This document shows, in pieces, positions 6,931 to 8,120 of a stretch of DNA of 8,120 nucleotides. The notes below the pieces were generated by a model, which was given only the letters and a program-made list of their open reading frames with translations, had not been told where the DNA came from and searched no databases. Within the stretch, counting starts at the first letter, position 1. Each line of letters starts with the position of its first letter. Where the stretch lies: positions 1-8,120 of the forward strand of contig CAYNIT010000214.1 in assembly GCA_964397205.1 (NCBI GenBank), given 5' to 3'. Position numbers and translations under genes: made by a program. The DNA is from Phaeodactylibacter sp964397205 (GTDB lineage: Bacteria; Bacteroidota; Bacteroidia; Chitinophagales; Saprospiraceae).

Positions 6931-7090
6931 CATCCGCGCCCGTTCGGGGTAGGTTCTACCGCAGTATTATCAAAACAACATGGGGCGGACAAGCGCCATA
7001 GCTGGAAGCTAGGACGAGCGGGGTGAAGCCAAACACCAAAACTGCCTGGGCGGGGCTGGTAGCTGTAAGCGAGCGTCCTGCCCGGCTTTA
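6931..7090. other. Structured non-coding segment between repeat copy A and the toxin gene
   Basis: No gene is visible. Several short inverted repeats are: GGTAG (6948-6952) with CTACC (6956-6960) around a 3-nt loop; AGGACG (7011-7016) with CGTCCT (7074-7079); and GCCTGGGC (7044-7051) with GCCCGGC (7080-7086), one base bulged. On the minus strand the last pair would be followed by AGTTTT, so it might act as a weak 3' end for the toxin message. The motifs AGCTGGAAGC (7000-7009) and AGCTGTAAGC (7061-7070) are near-duplicates in direct orientation. Integron recombination-site consensus boxes were looked for and not found. Confidence 0.4.
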
Positions 7091-7417
7091 TTAATCTACC
7101 AATGTTTCCTTTATCACCTCTTTTACTCGGTTAATCTCATCTTGCTTAAGATTACCGCCTGTTTTTACGACTCGTCGTTTATCTATAGTCCTGATTTGAT
7201 CTATCACTACCCAATTCTGATTTCCGCTTACTTTAATTTCTACTCTTGTCGGATAGCTTTTCGATTTTGATGTTACCGGAGCAATTATTACGGTGTTCAG
7301 GTGCTTATTCATCTCATCAGGGGAGATTACTACACATGGCCGGGTTTTCTTTATTTCGCTACCCATCGTGGGGTCCAAATTCACAATTACGATTTGATAC
7401 TGTTTCACCTTCTTCAT
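7091..7417 (-). CDS. mazF: MazF/PemK-type mRNA interferase toxin
   Basis: This 108-residue protein has the usual length and fold pattern of MazF/PemK toxins, sequence-specific endoribonucleases that cut mRNA when free of antitoxin. It opens with YQIVIVNLDPTMGSE. KKTRPCVVIS follows with the catalytic-type arginine (R26), then VIIAPVTS with the catalytic-type threonine (T49), and WVVIDQIRTIDKRR in the later strand and helix. These two residues match the pair described as catalytic in Bacillus MazF. The gene starts 32 bp after the antitoxin stop on the same strand, so the two form an operon with antitoxin first. Both are clearly more AT-rich than the GH16 gene, which suggests acquisition. No truncation is seen. 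The cleavage sequence cannot be predicted. Confidence 0.93.
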   Translation of the reverse strand: MKKVKQYQIVIVNLDPTMGSEIKKTRPCVVISPDEMNKHLNTVIIAPVTSKSKSYPTRVEIKVSGNQNWVVIDQIRTIDKRRVVKTGGNLKQDEINRVKEVIKETLVD

Positions 7418-7449
7418 TAGTTGGCCTTTCGCAGTTTACTGATCTTCAT

Positions 7450-7689
7450 TTAGTGATCAAGGTCCTCATCTTCAAAAATGTCGTCTATTAACAGTTCATC
7501 GTCTGCGTTCTCGTGCATCTTTTCGAAGGAGGCCTCCCATCCCTCTCTCGGCTTACTAACTGGCTTAAGGATCAAATACCCCTCTTTGGGGATCAGTTCA
7601 ACTTTATCTTCAATACCGTAGGTCTCCAAGATGGTCTTAGCCAATCTTATTCCTTTCGAATTCCCAATTCTGATTACTGAGACTTCCAT
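7450..7689 (-). CDS. mazE: MazE/AbrB-type antitoxin
   Basis: This 79-residue protein is the probable partner of the MazF-type toxin. Residues 1-46 form a swapped-hairpin AbrB/MazE DNA-binding domain: VSVIRIGNSKGIRLAK, then a helix, then KVELIPKEGYLILKPV. Residues from about 47 are acidic and likely disordered (DDELLIDDIFEDEDLDH at the end), as is normal for the segment that wraps and neutralises the toxin. Such antitoxins usually repress their own operon, alone and more strongly with toxin bound. A well-formed promoter and an inverted repeat lie just upstream. The ATG start is chosen because the conserved domain begins immediately after it. The gene appears intact. Confidence 0.9.
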   Translation of the reverse strand: MEVSVIRIGNSKGIRLAKTILETYGIEDKVELIPKEGYLILKPVSKPREGWEASFEKMHENADDELLIDDIFEDEDLDH

Positions 7690-7700
7690 ACGCTTGATTT

Positions 7701-7725
7701 TTTGTAAATACTAAGTAATTACAAA
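7701..7725. promoter_or_regulatory. Candidate MazE operator (inverted repeat over the transcription start)
   Basis: TTTGTAA (7701-7707) and TTACAAA (7719-7725) are perfect reverse complements separated by 11 bases. Within the right half the 8-bp palindrome GTAATTAC lies at 7715-7722. The repeat covers the expected transcription start and overlaps the -7 element of the antitoxin promoter, the usual place for an autorepressor to bind. Binding by the antitoxin is inferred from the behaviour of the family. Confidence 0.5.
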
Positions 7726-7752
7726 TCTAGGGTAAACTTACCAGTTTGTCAA
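7722..7752 (-). promoter_or_regulatory. Bacteroidota-type promoter of the mazEF operon
   Basis: On the minus strand, TTG (7752-7750) is followed after exactly 20 bases by TAGATTTG (7729-7722). This is a full match to the Bacteroidota primary sigma-factor consensus, TTG and TAnnTTTG. The -7 element ends 32 bases before the antitoxin ATG, leaving a leader of roughly 25 to 30 bases. It is the best promoter match noted in this window. Confidence 0.7.
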
Positions 7753-7986
7753 CTGTCAGATTTGTTCTTCTCTATTTTTTAATTGACGGAATGGCTTTCG
7801 CCTGTTCGGCCTGGGTTCTCCGCAGGGTTAGTTTTGCGGAAGCTCTTTGGACTGTAGCCATACAATGGGTGGGGGCGCTCAAATACTGCGCGTCAGCGGC
7901 GGGAAGGGGCAGGCCCTGGTTTGCTACCGGCGGATCCGGTTGAACCGTTGCGTTTTCTAGCTGATTTGCGTTGTGCTGCCTCCGCA

Positions 7987-8009
7987 CCCCCACCCACGCA
8001 CCCCCACCC
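7987..8009 (-). other. Potential G-quadruplex in the repeat unit
   Basis: The minus strand has four G-tracts of 5, 3, 5 and 3 bases (pairing with C-runs 7987-7991, 7993-7995, 8001-8005 and 8007-8009) separated by loops of 1, 5 and 1 bases. This is a compact quadruplex-capable pattern. The equivalent tracts in copy A are at 6825-6845, with runs of 3, 3, 5 and 3. It partly overlaps the left arm of the hairpin, so the two structures would be mutually exclusive. Confidence 0.5.
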
Positions 8010-8043
8010 ATAGGATGGACTGTAGCCATACAATGGGTGGGGG
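8001..8043 (+). other. Long hairpin in repeat copy B
   Basis: The perfect 11-bp arms at 8001-8011 and 8033-8043 enclose a 21-nt loop identical in layout to the one at 6837-6879. No gene ends nearby here, so in this copy the structure is more likely a feature of the repeat itself than a terminator. Confidence 0.65.
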
Positions 8044-8120
8044 CGCTCAAATACTGCGCGCCAGCGGCGGGAAGGGGCAGGCCCTGGTTTGCTACCGGCG
8101 GATCCGGTTGAACCGTTGCG

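Larger units (their letters stand above)
7848..8120 (+). repeat. Structured 168-bp-unit tandem repeat, copy B (about 1.6 units, runs off the window)
   Basis: The sequence from 7849 recurs at 8017, giving a 168-bp period. Over the 104 bases available in both (7849-7952 and 8017-8120) I count a single difference. The array starts abruptly at 7848 in mid-loop of the hairpin, so only the right arm (7865-7875) of the first structure is present, and it continues past the window end. It has the same orientation as copy A. Between the antitoxin promoter and this repeat (7753-7847) I see nothing recognisable. The short open frames that cross the repeat on both strands look spurious. Confidence 0.9.

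Noticed and set aside
6931..7090. Integron attC site next to the toxin-antitoxin cassette
   Set aside because: Inverted repeats are present, but no properly placed pair of GTTRRRY and RYYYAAC boxes was found, and no integrase is in the window.
7772..8050. Minus-strand open frame through the repeat, kept open because 168 bp is exactly 56 codons, and sharing residues with a frame at 6865-6266
   Set aside because: The shared residues are explained by the DNA repeat. Differences between copies change amino acids in most cases instead of falling at silent positions, and the composition is not protein-like.
6739..8120. CRISPR array
   Set aside because: The period is 168 bp, the whole unit is conserved with no variable spacers, and no cas genes are present.

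Overview
The window looks like chromosomal DNA from a Bacteroidota bacterium, most likely of the Saprospiria (Lewinella/Phaeodactylibacter-like). This rests on three things: a secreted glycosidase with a type IX secretion (T9SS) C-terminal sorting domain, a promoter of the Bacteroidota form TTG-N20-TAnnTTTG, and the lack of clear Shine-Dalgarno sites before the starts. The lineage is inferred from these traits; no rRNA or marker gene is present.

Layout. Positions 1-296 hold no convincing gene. Three minus-strand genes follow in tight order and may form one transcript, read from right to left: a small hypothetical protein (3245-2991), a signal-peptide-bearing HExxH metallopeptidase-like protein with a C-terminal Ig-like domain (2988-1666), and a GntP-family gluconate-type permease (1625-297). 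A divergent spacer (3246-3516) leads to a plus-strand DUF5694 gene. That gene loses its family C-terminus at about 4200, where it collides tail-to-tail with a minus-strand two-helix membrane protein gene (4896-4213). After a 226-bp divergent spacer comes a plus-strand, three-part GH16 beta-glucanase/laminarinase-like enzyme (5123-6796).

The right end is the accessory part. A structured repeat of 168-bp unit length occurs at 6739-6930 and again in tandem at 7848-8120, where it runs out of the window. Between the two lies an AT-richer mazEF-type toxin-antitoxin module on the minus strand (antitoxin 7689-7450, toxin 7417-7091), with a good promoter and a candidate operator. The repeat unit contains a perfect 11-bp-arm hairpin and a potential G-quadruplex. 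The first copy also supplies the last 17 codons and the stop codon of the GH16 gene.

Functionally the genes are mostly independent: sugar-acid uptake, envelope peptidase, secreted polysaccharide degradation and a TA module. I see no convincing new multi-gene defence or biosynthetic system. The most unusual signals are the repeat that becomes part of a protein, the repeat-bracketed TA module, and the truncated DUF5694 gene.
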